From Rhodoplanes sp046000175 (GTDB lineage Bacteria > Pseudomonadota > Alphaproteobacteria > Rhizobiales > Xanthobacteraceae), in contig NZ_JBEOMB010000053.1 of assembly GCF_046000175.1 (NCBI RefSeq), positions 1 through 64,000 on the forward strand: a stretch of 64,000 nt of DNA. Direction: 5' to 3'. The position numbers and the translations under genes were made by a program. A model generated the notes under the pieces. It worked only from the letters and a program-made list of their open reading frames with translations. It searched no databases and had not been told where the DNA came from. Shown here piece by piece: positions 8,487-17,355 of this stretch. Numbering within the stretch: the stretch's first letter is position 1; every line of letters starts with the position of its first letter.

Positions 8487-9686
8487 ATGATGACGATCGG
8501 TCGGTATCGCGCACGCGTGGACAAATTGGAGCGGAAACTCATCTCGCACGACGAAATGCTCGAGCGCATTTCCGCCGAGCGGGCGAGGTGCGCGTTCGAA
8601 TGCATGGCCGCAAAGGAGGAACTGCTCATCGCGCTCGCGCGCCGCCACGGGATCCTCGACCTCCCGACCGTCGACATGATCTCCGTCCTCGAGAAGGTCG
8701 CGGAGATCCACTCGGGTGGATCGATCCACTTCGGATCGCTCGACCCCTCGGGCGAAGACCCGAGGGTCGACCCGGACGGGATGACCTACACCGGCGATCT
8801 CATAAAGATCGAGCTGGAAGCGTCGCGCAATGTGGGGCGTGTCAAGCGTGCGGCGATCGACGGTGCGCGGCTGCGGTGGCACGGGAAGGCAGGGCTGTGG
8901 CACGGCGAGGTGGATGGCGCGCTGCTGTCTGGTCTCCAGGAGCTCTTCGGCTGCAAGCTCCGGATAAGGTGCGGGAACCCGCGCGAAAACTCCGGACCGC
9001 CGGAGCCGGCGGCTCATACGGGTCGCCCCACGGGCGCCGACCCGACAGACGGTAAACAGGGCATGTCGACGGATACGGCAGCGACGCTGGGTGGGTCCGA
9101 GGAGTTCGGTCACGGATCGATCGATCATCGGCCGGGCCCGCGCGAAGACCGGGCGCAATTGCCGCCTGACGCCATCGACCCGGCGATCCCGATGCCATCG
9201 ACGCCCGTCCTCGGATCGTCGCCGCAGGCGAGCCAGATCACGGAAACAGTCGCGCTGTACAGCGTCGCTGTCGATCGCTCGCTGCTCACCCCGGAACAAG
9301 GGGCGAACGAGTGGAAGGAACTTCGGCTGCACTGGAGCCGGAACCGCGGTGCGTGGTGCAATCTGGTCGATGCGGACGGGCTGGCGTTATTGCGCCGCAA
9401 ATGTTCCGATGCGGTTCGTGTGCTGCGCACTGTTTGCGTCTCCAAAGACCGTGCCCGCCGATTGCTGGCCGGCGCCGCCCCAAGACAGACGGACGATGGG
9501 GACCCACCCCTGTCGCCTTCTTCGATGGTCGCCGACGAGCACGCGACAGCGCGTCCGGAAAGGCGGATGTCTGGGGAAGCGCGGGTCCGCTCGCGCCGGC
9601 CGAAATCCCGGGGGGGTCGTCGGCCGAGGATGGCGTGCAGCGCGACAATGGCGGCCCGGCCACGAACTGATCGGCCGGGAAGCTGA
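8487..9686 (+). CDS. Hypothetical accessory protein divergent from relaxase
   Basis: The 399-residue protein begins MMTIGRYRARVDKLERKL; a GGAGAGG ribosome binding site just upstream supports ATG 8487 over an upstream in-frame ATG at 8382. Residues 1-85 are predicted coiled coil followed by a segment (LIALARRHGILDLPTVDMISVLEKV) that weakly resembles the short TraC/TraD accessory proteins encoded opposite traA. The middle part has no recognised fold, although two Trp-containing segments (RWHGKAGLWHGEV, HWSRNRGAWCNLV) look like small beta modules. The C-terminal 60 residues are Arg/Ser/Pro-rich and probably disordered. Its position suggests a mobilisation role, but this is not shown by any motif. 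Confidence 0.5.
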   Translation: MMTIGRYRARVDKLERKLISHDEMLERISAERARCAFECMAAKEELLIALARRHGILDLPTVDMISVLEKVAEIHSGGSIHFGSLDPSGEDPRVDPDGMTYTGDLIKIELEASRNVGRVKRAAIDGARLRWHGKAGLWHGEVDGALLSGLQELFGCKLRIRCGNPRENSGPPEPAAHTGRPTGADPTDGKQGMSTDTAATLGGSEEFGHGSIDHRPGPREDRAQLPPDAIDPAIPMPSTPVLGSSPQASQITETVALYSVAVDRSLLTPEQGANEWKELRLHWSRNRGAWCNLVDADGLALLRRKCSDAVRVLRTVCVSKDRARRLLAGAAPRQTDDGDPPLSPSSMVADEHATARPERRMSGEARVRSRRPKSRGGRRPRMACSATMAARPRTDRPGS

Positions 9687-10311
9687 GCTGGAAACTCGGC
9701 TTTGTGACCGCTCCTCGAGAGGTGGGCGGGCGGGCGCACCGGCGGCATGCGCAGCCGCGTGGAAGCGGTGGGCGGACAGGCCCGCCGCCTCGAGCCGGGC
9801 CGGGTCACAGGGGTTCCGGCCCCTTTTGCGCCCCTTCGAGGCTCGGCAGGGTGCCCGGTGTCGCGCGACAGCCGGGCGCGGTGACGGCGTTCACCTGATG
9901 CGGACGACGGCACGGGCGCCTTCGGCGGTCGGCTACGGTGCCCGGGCTGGGCGCGCGACGACCACCCGTCCCGGTCCTGGTGCCGGAGCCGCGCGCCGGG
10001 CGGGGTGCCGTCGCGGCACACGGCGCTTTACGTCGGCGTCGAGCGGCGCTATCGCTGGCCGCGAGCCGTTGGGCGGGGTTGCCGGTATCCCGCCCGATAG
10101 ACGTCTTGGTAGTCCCCATGTCACCCGCCGGGGCAGATTCCGGTGGGAAATCAGGGGAGTCGGCAATCCGGGCGGGGTGTCTCCCCCTCTCCGCCACTCG
10201 CGCTTCACCGATTCCTTAAACATCGACGGCGCCCCGGCCTCGCCGCCGCGACGCGCTGGCGTCGCCGGCTCGGTCCGGCCGCCGTCCGCCACGTCCGAAA
10301 AGCCCGTCCCG
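9687..10311. other. 625-bp GC-rich stretch without a supported gene
   Basis: Open frames cross this stretch on both strands, but their translations are Arg/Pro/Gly-rich and match nothing I recognise. No ribosome binding site, tRNA or clear terminator is visible. It marks the border between the mobile-type island and the chromosomal genes, and may contain decayed coding sequence. Confidence 0.5.
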
Positions 10312-11934
10312 ATGATTCGCCTCGATTCGGTCTCCAAGCAGAACGGCCACCATCTCCTGTTCGTCGAGGCCTCGGCGGCGATCCAGCGCGGCGAGAAGGT
10401 GGGGCTGGTCGGCCCCAACGGCGCCGGCAAGACGACCCTGTTCCGGATGATCACCGGCGAGGAGCCGCCCGACGAGGGCCAGGTGGCGGTCGATCGCGGC
10501 GTCACCATCGGCTATTTCAGCCAGGACGTCGGCGAGATGGCCGGCCGCAGCGCCCTCTACGAGGTGATGGACGGCGCCGGCCCGGTGAGCGCCGTCGCGG
10601 CCGAGCTGAAGGAGCTCGAGCACGCGCTCGCCGACCCCGATCGCGCCGACGAGATGGAGGCGATCATCGAGCGCTACGGCGAGGTGCAGCACCGATTCCA
10701 GGAGCTCGATGGCTACACGCTCGAGGCGCGCGCCCGCGAGGTGCTGGCCGGGCTCGGCTTCGACGAGGCCATGCAGGAGGGCGACGTCGGCGCGCTGTCG
10801 GGCGGCTGGAAGATGCGGGTGGCGCTCGCCCGCATCCTGCTGATGCGCCCCGACGCCATGCTGCTCGACGAGCCGTCGAACCATCTCGACATCGAGAGCC
10901 TGATCTGGCTCGAGCAGTTTCTCAAAGGGTACGAGGGCGCCCTGGTGATGACCTCGCACGACCGCGCCTTCATGAACCGCGTCGTCGACAAGATCGTCGA
11001 GATCGACGGCGGCTCGCTCACCACCTACACGGGCGACTACGAGTTCTACGAGGGCCAGCGCGCGCTCGCCGAGAAGCAGCAGCAGGCGCAGTTCGAACGC
11101 CAGCAGGCGATGCTGGCGAAGGAGATCAAGTTTATCGAGCGCTTCAAGGCGCGCGCCTCGCACGCCGCGCAGGTGCAGAGCCGGGTGAAGAAGCTGGAGA
11201 AGATCGAGAAGGTCGAGCCGCCGCGGCGGCGCCAGACCGTGCCGTTCGATTTTCCCCCCGCCCCGCGCTCCGGCGAGGACGTCGTGAGTCTCAAGGGCGT
11301 GCACAAGGGCTACGGATCGAAGCGCATCTACGAAGGGCTCGACTTCATGGTGCGGCGGCGCGAGCGCTGGTGCGTGATGGGCGTCAACGGGGCCGGCAAG
11401 TCGACATTGCTGAAGCTCGTCGCCGGCGCGACCGAGCCCGACGCCGGCCGCGTCACGGTCGGCGGCAGCGTCAAGATGGGCTACTTCGCCCAGCACGCCA
11501 TGGATCTGCTGCAGGGCGATCGCACCGTGTTCGAGCAGCTGGAAGACGCGTTTCCGCAGGCCGGCCAGGGCTCGCTGCGGACGCTCGCCGGCTGCTTCGG
11601 CTTCTCGGGCGACGACGTGGAGAAGCGCTGCCGCGTGCTGTCCGGCGGCGAGAAGGCGCGCCTCGTGATGGCGCTGATGCTCTACGATCCGCCCAACTTC
11701 CTGGTGCTCGACGAGCCGACCAACCATCTCGACATCGCCACCAAGCAGATGCTGATCGGCGCGCTGGCGAACTACGAAGGCACCATGCTGTTCGTCTCGC
11801 ACGACCGGCATTTCCTCGCCGCGCTGTCGAACCGGGTGCTGGAGCTGACGCCGGACGGCGTCCACCAGTACGGCGGCGGCTACACCGAATACGTCGCCCG
11901 CACCGGCCAGGAAGCGCCGGGTCTGCGGAGCTGA
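10312..11934 (+). CDS. ABC-F family ATPase (ribosome-associated type)
   Basis: The 540-residue protein has two ABC ATPase domains in tandem and no membrane domain, the ABC-F layout. Walker A motifs are GPNGAGKT at residues 34-41 and GVNGAGKS at about 357-364; signature motifs are LSGGWKMRVALAR (about 162-174) and LSGGEKARL (about 443-451); each domain has LDEP(S/T)NHLD with a downstream SHD switch His. The linker between domains (about 245-310) is long, charged and helical (KEIKFIERFKARASHAAQVQSRVKKLEK), as in the P-site tRNA interaction motif of the family. ABC-F proteins bind the ribosomal E site and act in translation control or antibiotic protection; which subtype this is cannot be told. 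Start at the ATG giving the conserved MIRLDSVSK N-terminus. Confidence 0.93.
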   Translation: MIRLDSVSKQNGHHLLFVEASAAIQRGEKVGLVGPNGAGKTTLFRMITGEEPPDEGQVAVDRGVTIGYFSQDVGEMAGRSALYEVMDGAGPVSAVAAELKELEHALADPDRADEMEAIIERYGEVQHRFQELDGYTLEARAREVLAGLGFDEAMQEGDVGALSGGWKMRVALARILLMRPDAMLLDEPSNHLDIESLIWLEQFLKGYEGALVMTSHDRAFMNRVVDKIVEIDGGSLTTYTGDYEFYEGQRALAEKQQQAQFERQQAMLAKEIKFIERFKARASHAAQVQSRVKKLEKIEKVEPPRRRQTVPFDFPPAPRSGEDVVSLKGVHKGYGSKRIYEGLDFMVRRRERWCVMGVNGAGKSTLLKLVAGATEPDAGRVTVGGSVKMGYFAQHAMDLLQGDRTVFEQLEDAFPQAGQGSLRTLAGCFGFSGDDVEKRCRVLSGGEKARLVMALMLYDPPNFLVLDEPTNHLDIATKQMLIGALANYEGTMLFVSHDRHFLAALSNRVLELTPDGVHQYGGGYTEYVARTGQEAPGLRS

Positions 11935-11949
11935 TCAGCGTCGTAGTCG

Positions 11950-12056
11950 TAGCGTGGGCACGCGACGCGTGCCCACGCCGTCCGGCTTGACGCACTTGAT
12001 CGCCGAGCTCGACTGCGTGGGCACGGCGCGCCTTCGGCGCACCTTTGCCCACCCTA
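11950..12056. repeat. Palindromic intergenic repeat (GTGGGCACG type)
   Basis: The stretch has two arms sharing GCGTGGGCACG-type sequence with GTGCCCACGC complements and an inner CGCGCCTTCGGCGC hairpin, ending in TTTGCCCACCCTAC. This form is typical of the mosaic palindromes scattered through Bradyrhizobium-group genomes. No coding potential. Confidence 0.6.
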
Positions 12057-12080
12057 CACATCTGCGGCGCGTGCTGCGCG

Positions 12081-12210
12081 GCTCCCTCTCCCCAGCGGGG
12101 AGAGGGATGGGGTGAGGGGGCGCCGACGCTATTTGTTTCATCGAGAGGTCGGCACCCCCTCACCCGACGCGCTGCGCGCGTCGACCTCTCCCCGCTGGGG
12201 AGAGGTGAAA
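12081..12210. repeat. Palindromic repeat, CCTCTCCCC type, copy 1
   Basis: Two inverted GC-rich hairpins (CCTCTCCCC-AGC-GGGGAGAGG and CCTCTCCCC-GCT-GGGGAGAGG) face each other around a CCCCTCACCC/GGGTGAGGGG pair. The same sequence type recurs at 37680-37743 and, in variant form, at 18989-19150 and 51760-51922. It may form a stable cruciform or RNA hairpin between the convergent ABC-F and MOSC genes. Confidence 0.75.
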
Positions 12211-12241
12211 CGAGGGCGCCGCAGACTCCCGCGTTCTAAAA

Positions 12242-12826
12242 TCACGCCTTCGCGTCGGCCGGCACCGGCGGCGTGTAGACCAGCGGGCGGTGCGGCAGCG
12301 GCGGCAGCACGATCGTGATCTCGTCGTTCGGCCGCACCTCGCCGCCTCTGATCACGACGCTCATCACGCCGCATTTGAGCGCGACGCCCGTCGGGCCGCG
12401 CTCGACCATGTGCTTCAACAGCCCCTTCTGGAAATTGTCGATCTGCACGCACGGGTTCCGCAAGCCCGTCAGTTCGATCACGGCGTCCGATCCGAGATGC
12501 AGCCGTGCGCCGGTGGGCAGCGCCAGCAGGTCGATGTTGCGGGTCGAGATGTTCTCGCCGAGCTCGCCGGGCTGCACGACATGGCCCTTGCCGGCCAGCT
12601 CCTCCAGCGTCTCCGCCCCGATCAGATGGACCTGCCGCAGGTTCGGGGTCGGGCCGAAGCGGCGGATGTGATAGAGGTGCTGGTCGGTCGCGCCGGAATG
12701 GGCGTCGCCCTCGACGCCGAGGTTCTCGATCAGGCGGATCCACAGGCTCGGCGGCTTGCTGAAGCCGTGCCGCGCGGCGGCGTGGACGGAGGAGACGATC
12801 GGTCGCGCAGTCGCGTCGGTCGGCAC
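12242..12826 (-). CDS. MOSC domain protein
   Basis: The 194-residue protein is essentially one MOSC domain, the fold of the C-terminus of molybdenum-cofactor sulfurases and of YiiM/YuaD-type proteins. Visible features are LGVEGDAHSG near residues 36-45, GELGENISTRNIDLLALPTG in the middle and LTGLRNPCVQIDNFQKGL with the conserved Cys that is thought to carry sulfur. Stand-alone MOSC proteins probably move or reduce sulfur- or nitrogen-containing substrates with the molybdenum cofactor; the exact substrate is unknown. It converges on the ABC-F gene across a palindromic repeat and is transcribed away from the PepSY gene. Confidence 0.9.
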   Translation of the reverse strand: MPTDATARPIVSSVHAAARHGFSKPPSLWIRLIENLGVEGDAHSGATDQHLYHIRRFGPTPNLRQVHLIGAETLEELAGKGHVVQPGELGENISTRNIDLLALPTGARLHLGSDAVIELTGLRNPCVQIDNFQKGLLKHMVERGPTGVALKCGVMSVVIRGGEVRPNDEITIVLPPLPHRPLVYTPPVPADAKA

Positions 12827-13011
12827 GCATCACCTTTCGGTTGTCGGTCGAGAGCCTCGGCCGAGGGGGGTAGCCCATCGGCCGCCTCGATCCAAGCCGC
12901 CTGTCAGCCGGCCGTCAGGGGCGGTGCGGTAATAGGGGACCGAGAGTTCACGAGACTCGCCTGGCCGAGGCTGTTGCCCGCGCGCCGGACGAGCGACTGT
13001 TCGGAGCCGTC

Positions 13012-13923
13012 ATGTCGCGCCCGCTGCTTCTTAGGCTGCACCGCTGGATCACCCTGGTGTTCGCGCTGCCGCTCGCCGTCGTCCTGGTCACCGGGCTGAT
13101 CCTGTCGTTCGAGCCGATGATCGCCGGCGGGACACCCGGGTCGGTCACGGCGGCGCAGCTCGACGGGCTGCTCGCCCGCCACGATCCCGATGGCAAGGCG
13201 CGCGGCGTCGCGTTGCGGCCCTATGACGGCTCGCTGATGATTTCTGGGGTGCGCGCCCAACCGATCGTGGTCGACCTTTCGACCGGGGCCGAACGCGCCG
13301 ACATCGGCCCGCTCGCCCGGGCTTTTCTCACGTCGCGGCAGCTGCACGAGCGGCTGATCTGGGATCTCGGCTGGCTGGTGACGGCGAGCACCATCGCCAT
13401 GCTGGTGGTCGCCGTGCTGGGCGTCCTGATGGGCTGGCCGCGGCTCGCGAACACGCTCGGCGGCTGGCACAAGGGGATAGCGTGGATCGGGTTGCCACTG
13501 GTGATCCTGAGCCCGCTCACCGGGCTGGCGCTCGCCTTCGGCATCTCGTTCACGGGCGCGCCGCCGGCGGCCGGCCCGGTCGTGCCGCTGCGCGAGGCGG
13601 TCGGCATGGTGACGGCCCGGCACGACGCCGCATCGCTGCTGTGGCTGCGCCAGCGCGGCCGGGCGCTGCTCGCCCGCGTCGACGACGGCGGCGAGTACAG
13701 GGTCTACGCGGTCGGCCGCGTCGGGCTGGTCGAGACCGGGCGCAACTGGCCGCGGCTGATCCACGAGGGCAACTGGGCGGGCGTCTGGTCGGCGCTGATC
13801 AACGTGGTCACGTCGTTCGCCCTGATCGGCCTGATGGGCACGGGCCTCTGGCTGTGGGGGCGCCGGCAGGTGCGGCGGCTGCAGAACCGGAGCCGGGCGG
13901 GAGCCAAGACGGCGGCGGCTTGA
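13012..13923 (+). CDS. PepSY-associated TM helix protein
   Basis: The 303-residue inner membrane protein has four likely membrane segments: residues about 10-32 (ITLVFALPLAVVLVTGLILS), 125-145 (TIAMLVVAVLGVLMGW), 155-175 and 263-285. Its first helix begins with the LHRWITL motif typical of the PepSY-associated TM family (PF03929), members of which accompany iron or haem uptake and ferric reductase systems. His residues at LHRW, QLHERLIW, GGWHKG and LIHEGNW near membrane ends could bind haem. No partner for iron uptake is adjacent, so the role is open. Start chosen at ATG 13012, directly before the conserved N-terminus. Confidence 0.85.
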   Translation: MSRPLLLRLHRWITLVFALPLAVVLVTGLILSFEPMIAGGTPGSVTAAQLDGLLARHDPDGKARGVALRPYDGSLMISGVRAQPIVVDLSTGAERADIGPLARAFLTSRQLHERLIWDLGWLVTASTIAMLVVAVLGVLMGWPRLANTLGGWHKGIAWIGLPLVILSPLTGLALAFGISFTGAPPAAGPVVPLREAVGMVTARHDAASLLWLRQRGRALLARVDDGGEYRVYAVGRVGLVETGRNWPRLIHEGNWAGVWSALINVVTSFALIGLMGTGLWLWGRRQVRRLQNRSRAGAKTAAA

Positions 13924-13953
13924 ACTGACTATCATCGCCTCGCCGCTCAGCCT

Positions 13954-14044
13954 CGTCATGGCCGCGCTCGTCGCGGCCATCCACGTCTTCGAAGGCTCTC
14001 GGCACCAAGAGCGTGGATGGCCGGGACGAGCCCGGCAATGACGG
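13954..14044. repeat. Inverted repeat, CGTCATGGCC type, copy 1
   Basis: A left arm with CGTCATGGCC and GCGGCCATCCACG is mirrored by GCGTGGATGGCCGGGAC and GGCAATGACG. The same element occurs at 16308-16398 and 55952-56040. It separates the convergent PepSY and DUF72 genes. Confidence 0.8.
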
Positions 14045-14080
14045 AGAGGACTGCGCCCGCGCCCCGGGATGACCAGGGCC

Positions 14081-14821
14081 TCACCCCTCCTCCAGAATCT
14101 CCTTCAGCCGCGCGGCGTCGTGCGGGGCGGCGCTCTTCTGGTCGTTGTCGAAATAGACGTAGACGGTGCGCATCTGCTGCTGCCAGGTGCGGATGTGGTC
14201 GGCCCAGTCGCGCAGCGTCGCCTCCGGATAGCGGTCGCGATAGTCGCCCTGTGGCCCGTGCCCGCGCACATAGACGTGGCGGGCGGTGAGCTGCCACGGC
14301 GTGCGGGCGTCGCGGTGGTCGGAGAGGCACAGCGCGACGTCGTGCTGGCGCAGCAGCGCGAATACCTCGTCGTCGAACCAGCTCGGGTCGCGCACCTCCA
14401 GCACATAGGGGCGGCCGGGCGCCAGCAGGTCGAGGAAGGTCCGCAGCCGCTCGTGGTCGACGCCGAAGCGGGCCGGGAGCTGGAACAGCACCGGTCCGGC
14501 CTTCGGCCCGAGCATCGCGAGCCGGGTCTCCATCAGCTTCAGGCTCTCGGCGGTGCGCGGCGACAGCCGCTTCCAATGGGTGATGAAACGCGACGCCTTC
14601 CAGGCGAAGACGAAGTTTTCCGGCGTCTGGTCGCGCCACGCCGAGACGGCGCCGAGCGGCGGCGTGCGGTAGAACGACCCGTTGATCTCGGTGGTCGTGA
14701 AGCGGCCGCCGTACCAGGCGAGCCATTTCCGCTTGGGCAGGTCGCCCGGAAAGAACACGCCGCGCCAGCCGTCGTAGCTCCAGCCCGAGGTTCCGATATG
14801 GACCATCGACGAATCGGGCAC
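14081..14821 (-). CDS. DUF72 (YecE family) protein
   Basis: The 246-residue protein is a full-length DUF72 member with a TIM-barrel-like fold. Recognisable family motifs are the N-terminal IGTSGWSYDGWRG, the YGGRFTTTEINGSFYR segment, FAWKASRFITHWKRL, VLFQLPARFGVD, YVLEVRDPSWF and the C-terminal YVYFDNDQKSAAPHDA. The biochemical role of this very common family is not established. An ATG at 14806 (MVHIGTSGW) is an alternative start that would place the first beta strand at the N-terminus; I keep the longer ATG start. Confidence 0.92.
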   Translation of the reverse strand: MPDSSMVHIGTSGWSYDGWRGVFFPGDLPKRKWLAWYGGRFTTTEINGSFYRTPPLGAVSAWRDQTPENFVFAWKASRFITHWKRLSPRTAESLKLMETRLAMLGPKAGPVLFQLPARFGVDHERLRTFLDLLAPGRPYVLEVRDPSWFDDEVFALLRQHDVALCLSDHRDARTPWQLTARHVYVRGHGPQGDYRDRYPEATLRDWADHIRTWQQQMRTVYVYFDNDQKSAAPHDAARLKEILEEG

Positions 14822-15105
14822 GGGCCGGCCTCCTTTTCCGCATGCGGCGCGCCCGGAGGCACCCCCAATGGCGGCACCAGACGGCCGCCCTCACGGTGTA
14901 AACCCCCGCCTCGCAACTCGGTTTCGCAGTGATTACGAGGCTTTACCTCGGCACCTCCGTCCGAGACGGCGGTTCTGTCGCCTCGATTGCCAACCCGGCT
15001 CCGGTGTGGGATGCCAAGGCCATCGCTGTCGTTTCATTCCTGCGCGTCGTGCCGTCCGTGACCCGTCACCCGTCGTCCTCGTCCAGAAGAACCGTCGGCC
15101 GCCAG

Positions 15106-16272
15106 ATGTCCGGCTCCATCCCGTCCGAAGCCGCCACGGCCGCGCCACTGGGCCGGCTGCCGGCGCTGCGCGACTTCGGCCGCATCGTCGTCAAGGTCGG
15201 CTCGGCCCTGCTGGTCGACCAGGAGAGCGGGCTGAAGGCGGCGTGGCTCGCCTCGCTGGTCGAGGACATCGCCGGGCTGCATCAGGAGGGCCGCGACGTG
15301 CTGGTCGTCTCGTCGGGGGCGATCGCGCTCGGCCGCTCGATGCTGCGGCTGCCGCGCGGCCCGCTGGCGCTTGAGGACAGCCAGGCGGCGGCGGCGATCG
15401 GCCAGATCGCGCTCGCCCGCATCTGGGCCGAGGCGCTCGGCCGCCACGGCATCACGGCCGGGCAGATCCTCGTCACCCTCGGCGACACCGAGGAGCGCCG
15501 CCGCTACCTCAACGCCCGCTCCACCATGGCGCGCCTGCTCGACTGGCGGGCCGTGCCGGTGATCAACGAGAACGACACGGTCGCCACCAACGAGATCCGC
15601 TATGGCGACAACGACCGGCTCGGCGCCCGCGTCGCCACCATGGCGAGCGCCGACCTCCTGGTGCTGCTCTCCGACATCGACGGGCTCTACACGGCGCCGC
15701 CGGGGCAGAACCCCGACGCGACGCTGATCCCGGTGGTCGAGGGCATCACGCCGGAGATCGAGGCCATGGCGGGCGAGTCGGCCTCCGAGCTCTCCAAGGG
15801 CGGCATGCGCACCAAGATCGAGGCCGCCAAGATCGCGACGACCGGCGGCACCCACATGGTGATCGCCTCGGGCCGGGTCGACCACCCGCTGCGCGCCGTC
15901 GCCGACGGGGCGCGCGCCACCTGGTTCCTGGCTGCCGGCAATCCCGTCACGTCGCGCAAGAAGTGGATCGCCGGCTCGCTGGAGCCGAAGGGCACGCTGC
16001 ACATCGACGCCGGCGCCGTCGCGGCGCTGCGCCGGGGCAAGAGCCTGCTGCCGGCCGGGATCGTGCGCATCGAGGGCGAGTTCTCCCGCGGTGATGCGGT
16101 GCTGGTGCGCGGGCCGGACGGCCACGAGATCGGCCGCGGCCTGGTCGCCTACGATGCCGCCGACGCCGAGCGCCTGCGCGGCCACTCCTCGGCCGACATC
16201 CCGAAGATCCTCGGCACCCACGGCCGCACCGCCGTGATCCACCGCGACGACCTCGTCGTGGCGTGGGGGTAG
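15106..16272 (+). CDS. proB: Glutamate 5-kinase
   Basis: ProB phosphorylates L-glutamate with ATP to gamma-glutamyl phosphate, the first step of proline synthesis. The 388-residue protein has an amino-acid kinase domain (residues about 25-280: IVVKVGSALL, VVSSGAIALG, LVTLGDTEERRRYLNARSTM, INENDTVATNEIRYGDND, LLSDIDGLY, KGGMRTKIEAA) and a C-terminal PUA domain (about 295-380: GTLHIDAGAVAALRRGKSLLPAGI). The frame is open for a further 59 codons upstream, but the ATG at 15106 gives the expected length. In many relatives proB sits in an obg-proB-proA cluster; here neither partner is adjacent, so it stands alone. The following DNA is a palindromic repeat. Confidence 0.96.
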   Translation: MSGSIPSEAATAAPLGRLPALRDFGRIVVKVGSALLVDQESGLKAAWLASLVEDIAGLHQEGRDVLVVSSGAIALGRSMLRLPRGPLALEDSQAAAAIGQIALARIWAEALGRHGITAGQILVTLGDTEERRRYLNARSTMARLLDWRAVPVINENDTVATNEIRYGDNDRLGARVATMASADLLVLLSDIDGLYTAPPGQNPDATLIPVVEGITPEIEAMAGESASELSKGGMRTKIEAAKIATTGGTHMVIASGRVDHPLRAVADGARATWFLAAGNPVTSRKKWIAGSLEPKGTLHIDAGAVAALRRGKSLLPAGIVRIEGEFSRGDAVLVRGPDGHEIGRGLVAYDAADAERLRGHSSADIPKILGTHGRTAVIHRDDLVVAWG

Positions 16273-16307
16273 GGCGGTCGCGAGACGCGTCCGGTCCTCA
16301 CCTCTTC

Positions 16308-16398
16308 CGTCATGGCCGGGCTCGTCCCGGCCATCCACGTCCTTGTTGCCGGACGGCTCCAAGATGTGGATGCCCGGCACGAGGCCGGGCATGACGAG
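16308..16398. repeat. Inverted repeat, CGTCATGGCC type, copy 2
   Basis: CCGTCATGGCCGGGCTCG and CCGGCCATCCACG on the left are mirrored by TGTGGATGCCCGGCACG and CCGGGCATGACG on the right, as in the copies at 13954 and 55952. It lies downstream of proB and of the convergent ccmG. Confidence 0.85.
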
Positions 16399-16532
16399 TT
16401 AGCATTCGTCGCCGCGTTATCGCGGGCATCTGAACTGTCAGTGGCGAGAGTTCTGGGTCCCGGGTCTGCGCCCGCCGCTGACGCGGCGCGCTCCGCCCGG
16501 GACACGATGCCGTGGCTTTCAGGCGCGCCCGC

Positions 16533-17126
16533 CTATGACCCCTTCGCCAGCGCCTTCTCGATCTCCGGCTTCAGCACCGTGTCGAGGTTCTTCGCCGTGA
16601 TCGGGCCGACCAGCTTGTAGGCGATGGTGCCGTCGCGGGCGAGCACGAAGGTCTCGGGGACGCCGTAGACGCCCCATTCGATGCCGGCGCGGCCGCGGAT
16701 GTCGGCGCCTGTGGCGTGATACGGGTTGCCGTAGCGCTCCAGGAACTTGATCGCGTTCGCCGGCTCGTCCTTGTAGTTCAGCCCGACGATGCGGATGCGC
16801 TTGTCCTCGGCGAGCCGCATCAGGAGCGGCGCCTCGTCCCGGCACGGCACGCACCACGATGCCCACACGTTGAACACCGTGACGGCGCCCTTCAGGTCCG
16901 CCGAGTCGATCCCCGGCACCGGCTTGCCGTCCCGCTCGAGCCCGGCGATGCCGGGCAGCGTGGTGGCGGGCGCCGGCTGGCCGATCAGCGCGGAGGGCAG
17001 GGCGGAGGGGTCGCCGGCGCCGAGCCGGTAGAGGAACAGGCCGGCCAGCGCGATGAAGATCACGAGCGGCAGCAGCAGGATCCAGCGGCGTCGCGCGCTC
17101 CCTGCCTCCGACGGGACCGTGGTCAT
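16533..17126 (-). CDS. ccmG: Cytochrome c maturation thioredoxin CcmG (DsbE)
   Basis: CcmG is a membrane-anchored periplasmic thioredoxin that keeps the CXXCH cysteines of apocytochrome c reduced for haem ligation. The 197-residue protein has an N-terminal anchor (about residues 14-34), the DsbE segment LIGQPAPATTLPGI and the redox motif WASWCVPC with Cys92 and Cys95, followed by GLNYKDEP and the cis-Pro segment GVPETFVL that the family uses to recognise substrate. The ATG at 17126 overlaps the ccmD stop by four bases, so the two are translationally coupled. It is the last gene of the ccmA-B-C-D-G series. Confidence 0.95.
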   Translation of the reverse strand: MTTVPSEAGSARRRWILLLPLVIFIALAGLFLYRLGAGDPSALPSALIGQPAPATTLPGIAGLERDGKPVPGIDSADLKGAVTVFNVWASWCVPCRDEAPLLMRLAEDKRIRIVGLNYKDEPANAIKFLERYGNPYHATGADIRGRAGIEWGVYGVPETFVLARDGTIAYKLVGPITAKNLDTVLKPEIEKALAKGS

Positions 17127-17350
17127 GCGGCCGGCTCCTTGACGGCGGCGGCCGCGCCGGGCGCCGTGGCCGTCGGCGCCTCGGCCGAGCGGCGGCGGAC
17201 GCCGCGCGCCTCGAGATCCGCGAGCAGGCGGGCCTGGCGACGGCCGTCGAGCCACACCCACAGGACCAGCACGACGACGACGATCGTCGTCACCGCATAG
17301 GAGCCGACGATGAACACGGCGTGGGGCCCGAGGAACGCGGCACTGCCCAT
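17123..17350 (-). CDS. ccmD: Haem exporter small subunit CcmD
   Basis: This 75-residue protein has a single membrane helix (about residues 13-34, with VTTIVVVVLVLWVW) and a basic, Arg-rich cytoplasmic tail starting LDGRRQARLLADLEARG, which is the typical CcmD pattern. CcmD releases holo-CcmE from the CcmABCD complex. Its stop overlaps the ccmG start and its ATG lies 5 bp after the ccmC stop, so it belongs to the same transcript. The Ala/Pro-rich C-terminus is longer than in E. coli CcmD, as is common in alphaproteobacteria. Confidence 0.9.
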   Translation of the reverse strand: MGSAAFLGPHAVFIVGSYAVTTIVVVVLVLWVWLDGRRQARLLADLEARGVRRRSAEAPTATAPGAAAAVKEPAA

Positions 17351-17355
17351 GGCGG

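Noticed and set aside
5533..8490. Plus-strand 985-codon open frame across the relaxase locus
   Set aside because: It mirrors the minus-strand relaxase; its translation is Arg/Asp/Pro-rich without any recognisable motif, while the minus strand has a clear MobA/MobL start and HAH motif.
12060..12215. CRISPR-like array of short repeats
   Set aside because: The units are inverted, only two per site and without regular spacers; they belong to scattered palindromic repeats.
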